DNA of 64,000 bases from Roseovarius mucosus (lineage in GTDB: Bacteria > Pseudomonadota > Alphaproteobacteria > Rhodobacterales > Rhodobacteraceae). The stretch spans positions 3,175,501 to 3,239,500 of the forward strand of contig NZ_CP020474.1 in assembly GCF_002080415.1 (NCBI RefSeq). The letters are read 5' to 3'. Both the position numbers and the translations under genes were made by a program. Positions 7,545 to 15,568 of this stretch are shown piece after piece (position 1 is the stretch's first letter; the number at the start of each line of letters is the position of its first letter). The notes below the pieces were generated by a model. It did no database searches, had not been told where the DNA came from, and worked only from the letters and a program-made list of their open reading frames with translations.

Positions 7545-9992
7545 ATGACCGATCTTCCAACTCAGGCCCGTGTGGTCATCATCGGCGGCGGCGTCGTGGG
7601 CTGTTCTGTGGCCTATCATCTCACCAAGCTGGGCTGGCGCGATGTGGTTCTTTTGGAGCGTAAGCAGCTCACGTCGGGGACCACTTGGCATGCGGCGGGG
7701 CTGATCGGGCAGTTGCGCGCGACGGCCAATATGACGCGGCTCGCGCGCTATTCGGCAGAGCTTTACACCGGGCTTGAGGCCGAGACAGGCGTTGCCACCG
7801 GGTTCCGGCAGGTGGGATCGGTGTCGGTCGCGCTGACGGGCGAGCGGCTGGAGGAACTCAAGCGCAATGCCGCGATGGCGCGGGCCTTTGGCGTGCCGGT
7901 CGAGGAAATGAGCCCGGCGGAGATCAAGGTGCGCTATCCGCATCTCAACCTTGACGGGGTCACGGGCGGTGTCTGGCTGCCCACCGATGGGCAGGCGGAC
8001 CCGGCCAATATCGCGCTGGCGCTGGCCAAAGGCGCGCGCAACCGCGGCGCACGGGTGCAGGAGCGCGTGAAGGTCACGCGGATTGCCCGTGCGGGCCGCC
8101 GGGTGACAGGCGTGGATTGGCAGGGCGAGGATGGCAGTGCCGGCCATATCGCCTGTGAGATGATCGTCAATTGCGCGGGCATGTGGGGGCATGAGGTGGG
8201 CCGGATGGCGGGCACCAATGTGCCGCTGCATGCCTGCGAGCATTTCTATATCGTGTCCGAGCCGATTGCGGGCCTTCGCCAATTGCCGGTGCTGCGGGTG
8301 CCGGATGAATGCGCCTATTACAAGGAAGATGCGGGCAAGATCATGCTGGGCGCGTTCGAGCCCGTCTCGAAACCCTGGGGGATGAAGGGCATCCCGGAGA
8401 GTTTTGAGTTTGACCAGCTGCCCGAGGATTTCGACCATTTCGAGCCGATTTTGGAGGCGGCGGTGAACCGGATGCCGATGCTGGCCGAGGCGGGAATTCA
8501 CACGTTCTTTAACGGTCCGGAAAGTTTTACCCCCGATGATGCCTATCATCTGGGGCTTTGCCCCGAGATGGACAATGTCTGGGTGGCGGCCGGGTTCAAC
8601 TCGATCGGTATTCAGTCGGCCGGGGGGGCAGGGCATGCGCTGTCGCTCTGGATGGATGCGGGGGAGCGACCGTTTGATCTGGGCGATGTGGATGTGGCAC
8701 GGATGCAGCCCTTTCAGGGCAATAAGACGTATCTTTTCGAGCGCTCCAAGGAGACGCTGGGCCTGCTTTATGCCGATCACTACCCCTACCGGCAAAAGGC
8801 CACGGCGCGCGGTGTGCGGCGCACGCCGTTTCATGCGCAACTCTTGGCCCAAGGTGCTGTCATGGGCGAATTGGCAGGCTGGGAGCGGGCCAATTGGTAT
8901 GCCGAGGCCGGGCAGGAGCGGGAGTATCGCTATAGCTGGAAGCGGCAGAATTGGTTTGAGAACACGGCGGCGGAGGTGCGGGCCATTCGCGGGGCCGTGG
9001 GCATGTACGATATGTCGAGTTTTGGCAAGCTGCGGGTTGAGGGAGCCGGTGCCGAGGCCTTTCTCAACCATGTCTGCGGGGCGGATATGTCTGTGGCCCC
9101 GGGGCGGATTGTCTATACGCAGTTCCTGAATGCCAAGGGCGGCATCGAGGCGGATGTGACGGTGACGCGGCTGAGCGAGACGGCCTATTTGGTGGTGACA
9201 CCGGCGGCGACGCGGCTGGCGGATGAAACATGGCTGCGGCGGCATGTCGGGGATCACCCTGTGGTGATCACCGATGTAACGGCGGGCGAGGGCGTGTTGG
9301 CGGTGATGGGTCCGAAGGCGCGCGATCTTTTGCGCGCGGTCTCGCCTGATGATTTCTCGAACGACGCGCATCCCTTTGGGCAGGCGCGGCAGATCGAGAT
9401 TGGCATGGGTGTCGCGCGGGCGCACCGCGTCTCTTATGTGGGCGAGTTGGGTTGGGAGATCTATGTAAGTGCCGATATGTGCGGCCATATGTTCGAGGTG
9501 CTGCACGCGGCGGGTGCGGATCATGGCCTGCGCCTGTGCGGGATGCACGCGATGGACAGTTGCCGGATCGAGAAGGCATTTCGGCATTTCGGCCATGATA
9601 TCACCTGCGAAGATCATGTGCTGGAGGCGGGGCTTGGCTTTGCCGTGGCGACAGGAAAAGCCGATTTCATCGGGCGCGAGGCGGTGCTGGCCAAGCGCGC
9701 GGCGGGGTTGGAGCGGCGCTTGGTTCAGTTTCGCCTGACGGACCCTGAGCCGATGCTCTATCACAATGAGCCCTTGCTGCGGGATGGCGAGATCGTGGGC
9801 TATCTGAGTTCGGGGGCTTACGGCCATCATCTGGGGGGCGCGATGGGCCTTGGCTATGTGCCCTGCGCGGGCGAGAGCGCGGAGCAGGTTTTGGCCTCGA
9901 ACTATGAGGTCGATGTGGCCGGGGTGCGGGTAAAGGCGGAGGCGTCACTGAAACCAATGTATGATCCCAAATCCGAGCGCGTGAAGGCCTGA
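7545..9992 (+). CDS. Dimethylglycine/sarcosine dehydrogenase-like flavoprotein with GcvT domain (paralogue 2)
   Basis: 815 residues, same architecture as the protein at 3053. FAD motif VVIIGGGVVGCS (residues 10-21), covalent-FAD motif TTWHAAG with His49, then a C-terminal folate-binding GcvT domain (for example VSYVGELGWEIYV and the conserved CRIEKAFRHFGHD segment). It should oxidatively demethylate an N-methylated glycine derivative and pass the carbon to tetrahydrofolate. It is clearly diverged from paralogue 1 rather than a recent duplicate. An 87-bp gap containing a family-2 repeat precedes it, so it may be transcribed at a different level from the upstream genes. Confidence 0.88.
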   Translation: MTDLPTQARVVIIGGGVVGCSVAYHLTKLGWRDVVLLERKQLTSGTTWHAAGLIGQLRATANMTRLARYSAELYTGLEAETGVATGFRQVGSVSVALTGERLEELKRNAAMARAFGVPVEEMSPAEIKVRYPHLNLDGVTGGVWLPTDGQADPANIALALAKGARNRGARVQERVKVTRIARAGRRVTGVDWQGEDGSAGHIACEMIVNCAGMWGHEVGRMAGTNVPLHACEHFYIVSEPIAGLRQLPVLRVPDECAYYKEDAGKIMLGAFEPVSKPWGMKGIPESFEFDQLPEDFDHFEPILEAAVNRMPMLAEAGIHTFFNGPESFTPDDAYHLGLCPEMDNVWVAAGFNSIGIQSAGGAGHALSLWMDAGERPFDLGDVDVARMQPFQGNKTYLFERSKETLGLLYADHYPYRQKATARGVRRTPFHAQLLAQGAVMGELAGWERANWYAEAGQEREYRYSWKRQNWFENTAAEVRAIRGAVGMYDMSSFGKLRVEGAGAEAFLNHVCGADMSVAPGRIVYTQFLNAKGGIEADVTVTRLSETAYLVVTPAATRLADETWLRRHVGDHPVVITDVTAGEGVLAVMGPKARDLLRAVSPDDFSNDAHPFGQARQIEIGMGVARAHRVSYVGELGWEIYVSADMCGHMFEVLHAAGADHGLRLCGMHAMDSCRIEKAFRHFGHDITCEDHVLEAGLGFAVATGKADFIGREAVLAKRAAGLERRLVQFRLTDPEPMLYHNEPLLRDGEIVGYLSSGAYGHHLGGAMGLGYVPCAGESAEQVLASNYEVDVAGVRVKAEASLKPMYDPKSERVKA

Positions 9993-9999
9993 ACAGGGT

Positions 10000-10084
10000 G
10001 GGGGCGCTGCCCCGGCGCCATTGTCGCTTGGACCAATGGCGCGACAATGGCGACGCCCCCAAGGTATTTCGGGCCAGATGAATG
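10000..10084 (-). repeat. Family-2 gene-end repeat with nested, mutually exclusive hairpins
   Basis: The module complementary to TTCATCTGGCCC...ATACC is at 10061-10084. Its associated stem GGGGGCG (10000-10006) with CGCCCCC (10054-10060) encloses 12-bp perfect arms CGCCATTGTCGC (10016-10027) and GCGACAATGGCG (10041-10052). The left arm can instead pair as GCGCCATTG (10015-10023) with CAATGGCGC (10034-10042), so two hairpins compete for the same bases. It lies between the demethylase operon and rluA. Confidence 0.65.
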
Positions 10085-10125
10085 TGGGAGTGGTCATGGC
10101 GGGGCGGGTCGTGTAAGGCGCGGCC

Positions 10126-10770
10126 ATGAGTGACTATGATCCGCCAACCGATCCGCTCGAGGTGCTGCATGACGATCATGAGATCGTCGTGGTGAACAAG
10201 CCTGCGGGCCTCTTGAGTGTGCCGGGCAAGGGTGAGCATCTGGCCGATTGCCTGATGGCGCGGGTGCGGGATGTGTTTCCCACCGCGCTCTTGGTGCATC
10301 GGTTGGACCGCGATACATCGGGCGTGATGATTTTTGCGCTGACGCCGCATGCGCAGCGGCATCTGGGCCTGCAGTTCGAAAAGCGGCAGACGCGCAAGAC
10401 CTATGTGGCGCGGGTCTGGGGGCGGCTGGAGCCGGAGGTGGGCGTGGTTGATCTGCCCTTGATCGTGGATTGGCCCAACCGCCCGTTGCAGAAGGTGTGC
10501 CATGAGACCGGGCGCGCGGCCCTGACGGAATGGCGGGTGCTGCGCGCAAGCGACGAAGAAAGCCGGGTGCGACTGAGCCCCAAGACCGGGCGCAGCCATC
10601 AGTTGCGGGTGCATATGCTGGCGCTGGGCCATGTGATTTTGGGTGACCCTCTTTATGCGAGCGGCGCGGCGCGGGAGCATCCGCGCCTGATGCTGCATTC
10701 CGAGGAATTGCGTCTGCGCCATCCGGATGGCGGTGCCGGCGTCAAGTTTCGGGCGGCGGTGCCGTTTTGA
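10126..10770 (+). CDS. rluA: RluA-family RNA pseudouridine synthase
   Basis: 214 residues, close to the length of E. coli RluA, which isomerises uridine 746 of 23S rRNA and uridine 32 of some tRNAs. The catalytic motif HRLDRDTSG (with the nucleophilic Asp) and the RTYVARVWG-like segment (KTYVARVWGRLE) are clear, and the N-terminus PPTDPLEVLHDDHEIVVVNK follows RluA closely. No S4 domain is present, as expected for RluA rather than RluC/RluD. It is a stand-alone gene, separated from the demethylase operon by a family-2 repeat. Exact RNA target is inferred from the family. Confidence 0.9.
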   Translation: MSDYDPPTDPLEVLHDDHEIVVVNKPAGLLSVPGKGEHLADCLMARVRDVFPTALLVHRLDRDTSGVMIFALTPHAQRHLGLQFEKRQTRKTYVARVWGRLEPEVGVVDLPLIVDWPNRPLQKVCHETGRAALTEWRVLRASDEESRVRLSPKTGRSHQLRVHMLALGHVILGDPLYASGAAREHPRLMLHSEELRLRHPDGGAGVKFRAAVPF

Positions 10771-10811
10771 GGCCAATGTGGGTTACGGTTTAGGAAAACC
10801 GCCGCGTCAAG

Positions 10812-10840
10812 AAAAAGGGCCGGGCAAAGATGCCCGGCCC
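10812..10840 (-). terminator. Intrinsic terminator for the PRC-barrel gene
   Basis: Perfect 10-bp stem GGGCCGGGCA (10817-10826) with TGCCCGGCCC (10831-10840), loop AAGA. The A-run at 10812-10816 gives a U-tract on the minus strand. It sits between the converging rluA and PRC-barrel genes and reads as a minus-strand Rho-independent terminator. Confidence 0.85.
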
Positions 10841-10867
10841 GACCAAGAGAGTATGTGGCGAGGGGGG

Positions 10868-11374
10868 TTAGCCTTGCCATTCTTGCATGGTCTCGAAGTC
10901 CTCGACCGTGAGGCTGGTCGTGGCCTGGATCGAAGACGTCACGCTGTCCGCGTCGTGGGTCAGGGTGATGTCGTCAAAGTCTACGGCGACCGGCTTTTCG
11001 CCCAGCCCGAGAAAGCCGCCAACATCGACGATGACATGCTCGACCTGACCATCATCGGTCACGACAATGTCCGAGATTTCGCCGACATGCTCGTCTGCGC
11101 TGTCATAGAGCGCCACGCCTTGCAGATCCTCGGCGGTGAGGGCCGCGCGTTCCTCGCCGGACAGTTCCGGCATGGTTGCGGCGTCGGCATTGGTGGTTGT
11201 GTCTGACGTGGCGCCAGCATTGGCCTCTGGGGTCGAGTTGGCCCCCGATTGGCCGGTGGTCATGTCAGAGGATTCGGTCGCGCTTGGGGCGGTTTGATCG
11301 GTGGTGTCCGACTGCGCCAGAACCGGCATTGCGCTGAGTGCGACGATTGCGGTGGTTGCGAGAATGCGTTTCAT
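10868..11374 (-). CDS. Secreted PRC-barrel domain protein
   Basis: 168 residues. A signal peptide is obvious (MKRILATTAIVALSAMPVLA, cleavage near residue 21), followed by a low-complexity Thr/Ser/Ala/Asp-rich linker to about residue 75. A PRC-barrel domain comes next (LTAEDLQGVALYDSADEHVG, then EISDIVVTDDGQVEHVIVDV). PRC barrels are small beta domains found in ribosome maturation factors, photosynthetic reaction centres and many envelope or stress proteins; the function of exported versions is not established. A strong terminator follows. The gene borders the stress-response district, and an imperfect EcfG-like sequence lies upstream, but too degenerate to call. Confidence 0.85.
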   Translation of the reverse strand: MKRILATTAIVALSAMPVLAQSDTTDQTAPSATESSDMTTGQSGANSTPEANAGATSDTTTNADAATMPELSGEERAALTAEDLQGVALYDSADEHVGEISDIVVTDDGQVEHVIVDVGGFLGLGEKPVAVDFDDITLTHDADSVTSSIQATTSLTVEDFETMQEWQG

Positions 11375-11493
11375 GGAGGAACTCCTTTGTCCTGCTGTGA
11401 TGAGAGGCCGCAGAGAAGCGGCGCCCTGTCAATCCAACCGTCAGAGGCGCAGAAGGTTTCAAAAATCGGTCAAAATATACTTGTGATCCTGAG

Positions 11494-11518
11494 GGAACTT
11501 TGAGGGCTTTTGTGCGTT
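11494..11518 (+). promoter_or_regulatory. EcfG-type promoter for the 61-residue PLDc_N gene
   Basis: GGAAC at 11494-11498, exactly 16 nt, CGTT at 11515-11518. This matches the alphaproteobacterial general-stress sigma factor consensus. The downstream ATG is at 11603, giving a leader of roughly 75-80 nt. Confidence 0.8.
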
Positions 11519-11602
11519 TCTCGGGGACGTGCCCCCGCCTGTTGCGGGCTGGCCTTGACGGGTTCCAGATGTGGCGCGCCCTGCAAGATTGGAGTTTTGA
11601 AC

Positions 11603-11788
11603 ATGCTTGAGATTACCGGCATTGGCGGGATCATTCTGTTGATCCTCGATATTTGGGCTATCATTTCGGTTGTTGGGTCGGGGGCGACGACAGGCAAGAA
11701 GGTGCTTTGGGTTGTGTTGATCCTGTTGCTGCCGCTCTTGGGCTTTATTCTGTGGTTGTTGTTCGGGCCGCGGTCTGGGCGGGTGTGA
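11603..11788 (+). CDS. Small PLDc_N-type membrane protein
   Basis: 61 residues, two hydrophobic helices (about residues 7-27 and 35-55) with a short loop carrying GSGATTGKK, ending GPRSGR. This is the PLDc_N module that normally forms the membrane anchor of cardiolipin synthases, here as a free-standing protein. The ATG at 11603 starts at the first helix and is preferred over upstream in-frame starts. It is followed at 12059 by a phospholipase D protein with no membrane anchor, and both genes have their own EcfG-type promoter. A functional pairing of anchor and catalytic subunit is possible but unproven. Confidence 0.75.
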   Translation: MLEITGIGGIILLILDIWAIISVVGSGATTGKKVLWVVLILLLPLLGFILWLLFGPRSGRV

Positions 11789-11846
11789 CGCCGTCTTTGT
11801 GCCAAGGCTTAGGGCCGCTTGTCTTTGCTGTTGCCGAATTTTTCAG

Positions 11847-11871
11847 GGAACCGAACGGGGGGAGGCGCGTT
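11847..11871 (+). promoter_or_regulatory. EcfG-type promoter for the phospholipase D gene
   Basis: GGAAC at 11847-11851, 16 nt, CGTT at 11868-11871. The coding start is at 12059, so the 5' leader would be about 180 nt and would contain the hairpin at 11977-12000. Confidence 0.78.
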
Positions 11872-11976
11872 AGAAGAGCATGGTCAGCGTGAGGCGCTGA
11901 CTGTCCGGAGCCTGACTGTCATCCCCCAGATGCAAGCCAAGCTCTGCCGCACCCGGCCCGTGTCCCTAGGGTGCTT

Positions 11977-12000
11977 GCCCCCGCCTGTCCCGGCGGGGGC
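11977..12000 (+). other. Stable hairpin in the leader of the phospholipase D gene
   Basis: GCCCCCGCC (11977-11985), loop TGTCCC, GGCGGGGGC (11992-12000): a perfect 9-bp G+C stem followed by ATTTACG. There is no real T-run, so a terminator is doubtful. Between the EcfG-type promoter and the start codon it could be an attenuator or a stability element. Confidence 0.45.
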
Positions 12001-12058
12001 ATTTACGACAGATCGTCCGGGAAACCGGCCTTGGATTCAACCTCTGATCGGCAGGACC

Positions 12059-13636
12059 ATGACCCAGAGCAGGCCCGCGCAGGGTGATACAGCGGCAGAT
12101 GCGATTACAGACCTCAAGGTTCTGATTACCGCAGAAGAGGCGTATCCGGCTTTGGAGCGTGCTTTTTTGGAGGCGCAGACAGAGATTTCGGCCTGTTTTC
12201 GGGTGTTTGATTTGCGGACGCGGCTGCGCTCGGACGAGGCGCGCGCGATTGGCGCGACGTGGTTTGATCTTGTCGTTCACACGCTTGATCGCGGGGTGTC
12301 GATCCGTCTGCTCGTATCCGATTTCGATCCGATCGCGGCGGTGCATCTGCATCGGTTGGCGTCGCAAACACTGCGCCAGATCGCGGCGGTGCGGGAAATG
12401 GCGCAGCCAGAGGCGCGGCTCGACTTTACCGTGGCATTGCATGAGGCCAAGAGCGGGATATTCCCCCGCGTGCTGTTCTATCCGCTGGTGCGGATGAAAA
12501 TCCGCGAGATGGTGGACCGCTGGTGCCACATGACCAAGCCGGAACGCGAGCGGTTCCGGGTTGAGACGCCGCGCTTGCGCAGCCTTTGCCGGGTGGATGA
12601 CCGGGATCAACTGTGTTTTCCGGCGCGGTTGATGGACCTGCATCCGGCGACACATCATCAGAAGCTGGCGGTGTTCGACCGCCGTCTGGTTTATATCGGG
12701 GGTCTCGATCTTAATGAGCGGCGGTATGATACCAAGCAACATCGCCAAGAGCCGAATCAGACCTGGCATGATGTGCAGGTTCTGGCGACGGGCCCGGTTG
12801 CCAAGGCAGCACAGGCACATCTGGAGGGGTTTCTGGCGGCGGTTGCGCGTAAATCCGCGCCGCCGCCCTCTGTTCCGGGATTTTTGCGCACGCTGTCGCG
12901 TCGCCGGTTGAGCGCGCCGATGCGGTTGTCACCGCATACGGTGCTGCGCGAGATCGAGAGCGCGCATTTGGCGGCCATCGCCAAGGCGGAGCGGCTGATT
13001 TATCTGGAAACGCAGTATTTTCGGTATGTGCCGCTGGCGCGGGCCTTGGCGCGGCGGGCGCGGCAATGCCCGGAGCTGCGCCTGATCCTTGTGCTGCCAG
13101 CGGCCCCCGAGGAGGTGGCGTTTTCGAGTGATCCGGGGCTGGATGGGCGGTTTGGCGAGCATCAGCAGGCGCGCGCGCTGGCCTATCTCAAGGCGGCGTT
13201 CGGGCCGGAGCGTTTGGTGATCGCGTCGCCGGTGCAGCCGCGCGCCAGCGACAGCGCCGCGCGGGATGCGCTGGAGGGCGCCCCCCTGATCTATGTGCAT
13301 TCCAAGGTTTCGATCTTTGATGAGGCGGAGGCAATTGTGTCTTCGGCCAATCTCAATGGGCGCAGCATGAGATGGGACACCGAAGCGGGGCTGCATGTGA
13401 CCCGGCGCGATCAGGTGGCCGAGATTCGGGCAAAGGTCATGGGCTGTTGGTTGCCAAAAGAGGCGGATGCCTCGTTTCTGGATCTCGAAACGGCCTTTGG
13501 CGCGTGGCAGGGCATGGTTGGCAGCAATAGCGTGTTGCCGCCCCGGCATCGTAAGGGATTTCTGGTGGATTACGATTCCGATGTTGCCAAGGCGATTGCC
13601 ATGCCCCTGCCGGGCATGCCCGAAGAGGTGGTTTAA
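12059..13636 (+). CDS. Phospholipase D-like protein (two HKD motifs)
   Basis: 525 residues. Two complete HxKxxxxD motifs are visible: HQKLAVFD (about residue 200) and HSKVSIFD (about residue 415, with SSANLNGRS following). These define a catalytically competent phospholipase D/cardiolipin synthase superfamily enzyme that exchanges or hydrolyses phosphodiester head groups. There is no signal peptide or transmembrane segment, unlike classical cardiolipin synthases. The ATG at 12059 is chosen because upstream in-frame sequence overlaps the leader and promoter. An EcfG-type promoter at 11847 places it in the general stress regulon. Substrate unknown; phospholipid remodelling under stress is the likeliest role. 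Confidence 0.85.
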   Translation: MTQSRPAQGDTAADAITDLKVLITAEEAYPALERAFLEAQTEISACFRVFDLRTRLRSDEARAIGATWFDLVVHTLDRGVSIRLLVSDFDPIAAVHLHRLASQTLRQIAAVREMAQPEARLDFTVALHEAKSGIFPRVLFYPLVRMKIREMVDRWCHMTKPERERFRVETPRLRSLCRVDDRDQLCFPARLMDLHPATHHQKLAVFDRRLVYIGGLDLNERRYDTKQHRQEPNQTWHDVQVLATGPVAKAAQAHLEGFLAAVARKSAPPPSVPGFLRTLSRRRLSAPMRLSPHTVLREIESAHLAAIAKAERLIYLETQYFRYVPLARALARRARQCPELRLILVLPAAPEEVAFSSDPGLDGRFGEHQQARALAYLKAAFGPERLVIASPVQPRASDSAARDALEGAPLIYVHSKVSIFDEAEAIVSSANLNGRSMRWDTEAGLHVTRRDQVAEIRAKVMGCWLPKEADASFLDLETAFGAWQGMVGSNSVLPPRHRKGFLVDYDSDVAKAIAMPLPGMPEEVV

Positions 13637-14688
13637 GGCCCGCTCTTGTCTGGTTCCCCGTCGACTGCGAAGATGTCGAGCAGGGCCAGGGCGATAACCA
13701 GAACCGGAATGGCGATGATGCCGCCGATGGGCCCCCATAGCCAGAGCCAGAACACCAGTGACACGAAGATCAGGAGCGGGTTTACAGAAATGTGGCGTCC
13801 GACAAGGGCGGGCGTTGCAAACTGGGCCTCAAGCATGTTGAGCGCGAGAAAGATCGCCGGGGGGGCCAGAACCATCAGATCGTCAAAGGCCACGATGCCA
13901 GCCACGAGCAGCCCCGCAGTTACGGTCATCGGCCCGACGTAGAGCACGAAATTAAGCAAGGCCGCGACCATGGCCCAGACGAAAGGCCCCGGCAGGTTGA
14001 TCAACAAGAGTGCCCCGCCCAAGGCCGCGCCAAGGCCGGCGTTTATGCTGGAAATTGCAAGGAAATAGCGGGCCACCAGCCGTTCGGCATTGGTAAAGCG
14101 GCGTAGAATGTCGGCGGTATCGTCCGGGGTGCCGATCCAGAGCGACAGCCAAGCATACATGCCCTTGCGGGTCAGCAAAAAGAAGAAAAGCGTACCGCAA
14201 AAGACCAGCGCCTGCGCCAGAACCAGAGGGGCCATGAAGAGCGCGCTTGTGATGCTTGGGAGGCTGCCGCCTTCCCCGGCGTCCTTTGCGGGGGTTGGAG
14301 CGGCACCAAGTGCGGCTTCGACCTCTCGGTTGATTTCTTGCAGACCGCGAATGAGGTTGCTGAATTCCGCGATGATCGAGCGGAGTTCGTATTGGATGCG
14401 CGGCAATTCTTCGGCGATCTGCCAGATCACGGGTTCGGCCAGTATGGCCAAGATGCCAATGGCCGAGACCCCGAGGATCAGCACGGTTGAGGCGGCGAGA
14501 CCTGTGGAAAATCCGATCCTCTCGAAGACATCCGTGACGGGGGCGAGCATGACCCCGGTGACGATGGCCAAGGTCATCGGTGCGAAGATATCCCCGCCGA
14601 TTTTGAGGGCGGCAAAGCTGAGGATGAGGGCGATCACGATCACCGCCATGCGAAGAGTCGGGTCATCGTTGACGAATAATCTGTGCAT
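13633..14688 (-). CDS. AI-2E/YdiK-family membrane transporter
   Basis: 351 residues with about eight transmembrane segments and a long periplasmic or cytoplasmic loop near residues 75-150, typical of the AI-2E (UPF0118) family. The family includes proposed autoinducer-2 exporters and Na+/H+ antiporters; specificity cannot be assigned. It converges with the phospholipase D gene, overlapping its end by four bases. The EcfG-type -10 element ends only 10 bp upstream of the ATG at 14688, so the transcript would be almost leaderless unless translation starts at the ATG for residue 14 (near 14649). Confidence 0.85.
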   Translation of the reverse strand: MHRLFVNDDPTLRMAVIVIALILSFAALKIGGDIFAPMTLAIVTGVMLAPVTDVFERIGFSTGLAASTVLILGVSAIGILAILAEPVIWQIAEELPRIQYELRSIIAEFSNLIRGLQEINREVEAALGAAPTPAKDAGEGGSLPSITSALFMAPLVLAQALVFCGTLFFFLLTRKGMYAWLSLWIGTPDDTADILRRFTNAERLVARYFLAISSINAGLGAALGGALLLINLPGPFVWAMVAALLNFVLYVGPMTVTAGLLVAGIVAFDDLMVLAPPAIFLALNMLEAQFATPALVGRHISVNPLLIFVSLVFWLWLWGPIGGIIAIPVLVIALALLDIFAVDGEPDKSGP

Positions 14689-14697
14689 GACGATGAG

Positions 14698-14722
14698 AAC
14701 GCATGAGCGTGCGATTGGTTCC
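14698..14722 (-). promoter_or_regulatory. EcfG-type promoter for the AI-2E transporter gene
   Basis: On the minus strand GGAAC (14722-14718), 16 nt, CGTT (14701-14698). The gene starts at 14688, so the predicted transcript start lies within a few bases of the ATG. Confidence 0.78.
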
Positions 14723-14751
14723 GTGGTGCAGGAAATGAACCTGTGACGGTT

Positions 14752-15483
14752 TTAGATCAGCGGGCGGGTCATCGGGGTACGGTCGCGGTCAAGTTGGGCA
14801 ATATCGCAAAGACGGTCACGATCATGCAACGTCAGTCGACCGTTCTGCCATGTGGCGGCCCCCTGTTCGCGCAGGCGTTTGAGCATCTTGTTGACATGCA
14901 CCACCGAGAGGCCAAGCGCGTCGGCGAGATCCTGTTGCCGGTAGGGCAGGGGCATGTCTGCGCCACGGGTCAGGCCAATCGCCGCGCCGCGATCAAAAAG
15001 GCGCACAAAGGCGCGCGCGATGCGCTCGATCCCGCTCATATGACCGAGGATCGCAAGGCTCTCGCCTAGAAGGTGTTCTTCGACGGCAGCAATCCAGGTC
15101 AGGTCATAGGCGCGGTCGGGATGGTCGCGAAACAAGGCCCAAAGGCGTTTGCGGTCAAAGACGCAGAGTTTCATATCTGTTGTCGCCTCGACGGAATGTT
15201 GCATTTCCTGCATCACCCCCGCCTGTAGCCCGATGAAATCGCCGGGCATCACAAAGTTGATGACCTGTCGTTCGCCCGAGAGCAGGGTCTTGTAACGCAG
15301 GCCCATGCCGCGCAGGGCGGTGTAGAGTTGCGGGCTGTTGGAGGCCTCCATCATCAGGGTGGCGCCGCCTTCAACCTCAAGCTCGCCGGTTTTGAAGCTT
15401 TGCATGAAGGCCACCTCTGCGTCCGTCATTGGCGCAAAGATGGCGCGGCTGCGCAGCGGGCAATTCTGACAATCTGTAACCAT
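14752..15483 (-). CDS. Crp/Fnr-family transcriptional regulator
   Basis: 243 residues. The N-terminal half is a cyclic-nucleotide-binding-type beta barrel (FVMPGDFIGLQAG, then TTDMKLCVFDRKRLWALF). The C-terminal half is a Crp-type winged HTH (YRQQDLADALGLSVVHVNKMLKRLREQG). The N-terminal CQNCPLRSRAIF resembles the cysteine region of FNR-like proteins, but four clustered Fe-S cysteines are not seen, so oxygen sensing is not supported. The ATG at 15483 has a GGAG ribosome site; an upstream in-frame ATG at 15507 has none. It is divergent from the pseudo-receiver gene at 15569. A candidate EcfG-like promoter (GGAAC-16 nt-CATT) lies at 15513-15537. Confidence 0.85.
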   Translation of the reverse strand: MVTDCQNCPLRSRAIFAPMTDAEVAFMQSFKTGELEVEGGATLMMEASNSPQLYTALRGMGLRYKTLLSGERQVINFVMPGDFIGLQAGVMQEMQHSVEATTDMKLCVFDRKRLWALFRDHPDRAYDLTWIAAVEEHLLGESLAILGHMSGIERIARAFVRLFDRGAAIGLTRGADMPLPYRQQDLADALGLSVVHVNKMLKRLREQGAATWQNGRLTLHDRDRLCDIAQLDRDRTPMTRPLI

Positions 15484-15568
15484 GGGAAAACTCCGTCGAG
15501 ATGTCATAGTTTAATGCAGAAGGTCGGAATATGTTCCAGAATGAGGGATGTTTGGACCTGATACGATG

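Noticed and set aside
7539..9830. A 763-codon open frame on the minus strand opposite the second demethylase, and similar long antisense frames elsewhere
   Set aside because: High G+C gives long stop-free antisense frames. The translations are low-complexity (Arg/His/Pro/Ala-rich) and match no family, while the plus strand encodes a clear enzyme.
11421..11446. EcfG-like promoter for the PRC-barrel gene (minus strand GAAAC-16 nt-GGTT)
   Set aside because: The spacing is right but both boxes carry a mismatch; not called as a feature.
15513..15537. EcfG-like promoter for the Crp/Fnr gene (minus strand GGAAC-16 nt-CATT)
   Set aside because: The -35 and spacing are perfect but the -10 has the key G changed; mentioned in the gene entry only.
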